Of a stretch of 7,125 bases of DNA, positions 5,903-7,125 are shown one piece after another. A model generated the notes under the pieces. That model saw nothing but the letters and a program-made list of their open reading frames with translations, was not told where the DNA came from and searched no databases. Within the stretch, counting starts at the first letter, position 1. Every line of letters begins with the position of its first letter. Origin of the DNA: Ilumatobacter sp. (lineage in GTDB: Bacteria; Actinomycetota; Acidimicrobiia; Acidimicrobiales; Ilumatobacteraceae); assembly GCA_029263275.1 (NCBI GenBank), contig JAJCXU010000458.1:1-7125 (forward strand). The letters are read 5' to 3'. The translations under genes were made by a program, and so were the position numbers.

Positions 5903-5919
5903 GGACGCTCGATGCGTCC
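5903..5919 (-). terminator. GC-rich hairpin in rplS-yraN gap
   Basis: GGACGC (5903-5908) and GCGTCC (5914-5919) form a perfect 6-bp stem around TCGAT. It is the second hairpin downstream of rplS. No T-run follows; it could aid termination or stabilise the upstream rplS mRNA end. Confidence 0.35.
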
Positions 5920-5925
5920 GAGTGT

Positions 5926-5945
5926 GAGCCAGCGTCAGCTGGCTC
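5926..5945 (-). terminator. Strong hairpin just after rplS
   Basis: GAGCCAGC (5926-5933) and GCTGGCTC (5938-5945) form a perfect 8-bp stem with a 4-nt loop, starting 6 nt after the rplS stop. Position and stability suit a terminator or a 3'-end protecting structure. No T-run follows on the minus strand, so it would be an atypical actinobacterial-style terminator. Confidence 0.5.
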
Positions 5946-5951
5946 GGCGCA

Positions 5952-6299
5952 TCAGAAGGTGCGCTTCTCGCGGATCTTGGCAGCCTTGCCCTTGCGATCC
6001 CGGAGGTAGTACAGCTTGGCGCGGCGCACGTCGCCACGCTTGACGACTTCGACCTTCTGCACGGTTGGAGCGTGCATTGGGAAGGTGCGCTCGACTCCGA
6101 CGCCGTAGCTGAGCTTGCGGACCGTGTAGGTCTCCTGCTAGCCGCCGCCCTGGATGCCGATGACGTCACCCTGGAACACCTGGATGCGCTCCTTGCCGCC
6201 CTCGACGACGCGCACGTGCACCTTCAGCTCATCGCCCGCTTGGAACTCGGGGATGTCCGTGCGGAGCGAATCGTTGTCGATGAGGTCGGTGGCTTTCAT
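5952..6299 (-). CDS. rplS: 50S ribosomal protein L19, reading frame interrupted by an in-frame TAG
   Basis: L19 is a large-subunit protein near the interface with the small subunit. From the ATG at 6299 (AGG 7 nt upstream) the frame reads [19 protein letters not shown]..., then [13 protein letters not shown], then TAG as codon 54 (6138-6140), then [40 protein letters not shown] and a TGA at 5952. Total length is 115 codons plus stop, the normal actinobacterial L19 size, and both halves share one frame with recognisable family sequence throughout. The family normally reads GGG-x-R-E-T-F/Y-T-V-R-K here, so TAG takes the x position and Gln replaces the usual Arg. No start codon after TAG would rescue the rest. 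I consider the gene real; the stop is a base-calling error, a recoding event or a genuine nonsense mutation, in that order of likelihood. It lies 90 nt downstream of trmD on the same strand. Confidence 0.9.
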
Positions 6300-6342
6300 G
6301 GCGATACCTGCAGTGAAGATTGTGGCGGTCGAGAGGTTGATG

Positions 6343-6362
6343 TCGGCGCGGACTCGCGCCGA
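6343..6362 (-). terminator. Strong hairpin between trmD and rplS
   Basis: TCGGCGCG (6343-6350) and CGCGCCGA (6355-6362) form a perfect 8-bp GC-rich stem with a 4-nt loop, 27 nt after the trmD stop and about 43 nt before the rplS start. No T-run follows. It may be a partial terminator, an RNA-processing or stability element, or a control of rplS, which must be made in far larger amounts than trmD. Confidence 0.45.
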
Positions 6363-6389
6363 TGAGGCTTGACAATGATACGGGGCGAA

Positions 6390-7125
6390 TCAGGAATATG
6401 GGACAGGAGGAAACTCTTCGAGGAGCTTCTGGTCCGCAGCACCCAGTTCGTCAGGAACGAGGTCGGGTCGTTCACGCAGCGTCCGATGCAGTCGCTGGGC
6501 TCTTCTCCAGCGCTCAACTCGGGCGTGATCCCCGCTGCGCAGCACGTCCGGAACGTCCCAGCCGCGGAATTCGGCGGGACGTGTGAACTGAGGTTCCTCG
6601 AGGAGACCGGACTCACCGAAACTCTCGGTGACGGTGCTGACCGCGTTGCCCATCGCTCCGTCGAGGAGCCGAGTCACCGCCTCGATGATCAGGCATGCGC
6701 CGACCTCTCCCCCACTCAACACCACGTCGCCGATGCTGACTTCGCCGTCGCAGAGATGCTGGCGCACACGATGGTCGACGCCTTCGTAGCGTCCGCACAG
6801 CAGGCTGAAGCCTCCCGACGTCTCGGCAGTCGCTGCGAGTTCAGCCGCCATCGCCTGGTCGAATCGTCGACCGCCAGGACTGAGCAACAGCAGTGGCTTT
6901 GGCGGTTGGGCAGCTTCGACGGCGTCGAAGATCGGCTCGGCTTTCATCACCATGCCGGCGCCACCGCCGAACGGGCTGTCGTCAACGGTGCCGTGGACGT
7001 CGGTCGTCTGCTCTCGGATGTCGTGGGTTCGGAGGTCGAGGAGCTCGCGCGCCTGGGCCTTACCGAGCAGGCTCTCCGCACAGAATTTGTCGATGAGCTG
7101 AGGGAACAGCGAGAAGACGTCGACC
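6390..7125 (-). CDS. trmD: tRNA (guanine-N1-)-methyltransferase TrmD; 5' end cut by window edge
   Basis: TrmD uses S-adenosylmethionine to methylate G37 of tRNAs next to the anticodon, preventing +1 frameshifts. The frame enters at the right edge as [14 protein letters not shown], so only the first two or three codons are missing; 244 residues are visible. The trefoil-knot methyltransferase is complete: [57 protein letters not shown] (the knot and cofactor loops), then [19 protein letters not shown] and [14 protein letters not shown] in the tRNA-binding C-terminal part. In E. coli the catalytic aspartate lies in LLDCPHYTRP; here the equivalent residue appears to be Glu, which I believe occurs in other actinobacteria. 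An internal ATG at 6953 is not the start because conserved sequence continues upstream of it. It is the first gene of the trmD-rplS-yraN series and ends with TGA. Confidence 0.96.
   Translation of the reverse strand, partial: VDVFSLFPQLIDKFCAESLLGKAQARELLDLRTHDIREQTTDVHGTVDDSPFGGGAGMVMKAEPIFDAVEAAQPPKPLLLLSPGGRRFDQAMAAELAATAETSGGFSLLCGRYEGVDHRVRQHLCDGEVSIGDVVLSGGEVGACLIIEAVTRLLDGAMGNAVSTVTESFGESGLLEEPQFTRPAEFRGWDVPDVLRSGDHARVERWRRAQRLHRTLRERPDLVPDELGAADQKLLEEFPPVPYS

Noticed and set aside
5865..5945. CRISPR array or tRNA gene in the rplS-yraN gap
   Set aside because: The hairpins differ in sequence with no direct repeats, and no cloverleaf can be drawn.
6138..6140. Selenocysteine or pyrrolysine insertion at the rplS stop
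   Set aside because: Selenocysteine uses TGA, not TAG. Pyrrolysine insertion is confined to lineages with pyl genes and has no reason to occur in L19; no pyl element is visible.
5669..6169. A 166-codon minus-strand frame spanning the rplS-yraN junction
   Set aside because: It is an out-of-frame reading of rplS and yraN with a Ser/Ala/Arg-rich product; the L19 and YraN frames explain the sequence.

Overview
The window looks like chromosomal DNA of a high-GC actinobacterium. The class Acidimicrobiia (Ilumatobacter-like) is my best guess, inferred from protein style, GTG/TTG starts, apparently leaderless genes and TGA at every visible gene end; I could not test it by search. It carries ten genes on both strands and no tRNA, rRNA, CRISPR array or insertion sequence that I can see.

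Layout, left to right. 1-1324 (-): N-terminal part of an AddB-like helicase/nuclease subunit, running off the left edge. 1381-2115 (-): an unrecognised exported protein with a signal peptide and a C-terminal membrane anchor. 2306-3829 (-): a SulP-family anion transporter with a STAS domain. A 133-bp divergent gap with a dyad and a repeated motif follows. 3963-4769 (+): a GNAT-type acetyltransferase whose start is uncertain. 4797-4907 (+): a 36-residue single-pass membrane protein that is probably leaderless. 4920-5442 (-): a two-gene toxin-antitoxin module, a MazF-like toxin overlapping a ribbon-helix-helix-like antitoxin by 8 bp. 5487-5852 (-): yraN. 5952-6299 (-): rplS (ribosomal protein L19). 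6390-7125 (-): trmD, lacking only its first few codons at the right edge.

The right half is the conserved trmD-rplS-yraN translation neighbourhood, without the lepB and rnhB genes that often lie between rplS and yraN, and with the toxin-antitoxin pair at its downstream end. Strong GC-rich hairpins sit in the trmD-rplS and rplS-yraN gaps and may set relative expression. The left half is accessory or housekeeping: DNA repair, an exported protein and ion transport.

The most striking observation is a TAG stop in frame at codon 54 of rplS, with otherwise intact L19 sequence on both sides in the same frame. The adjacent bases fit a +1/-1 pair of base-calling errors, but recoding or a true mutation cannot be excluded from sequence alone. 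The toxin-antitoxin operon also has a compact promoter-operator: two TATACC elements 11 bp apart, overlapping the antitoxin start codon. No gene-free stretch exceeds 300 bases; the longest is 2116-2305 (190 bp), holding only a candidate palindrome and a short hairpin.
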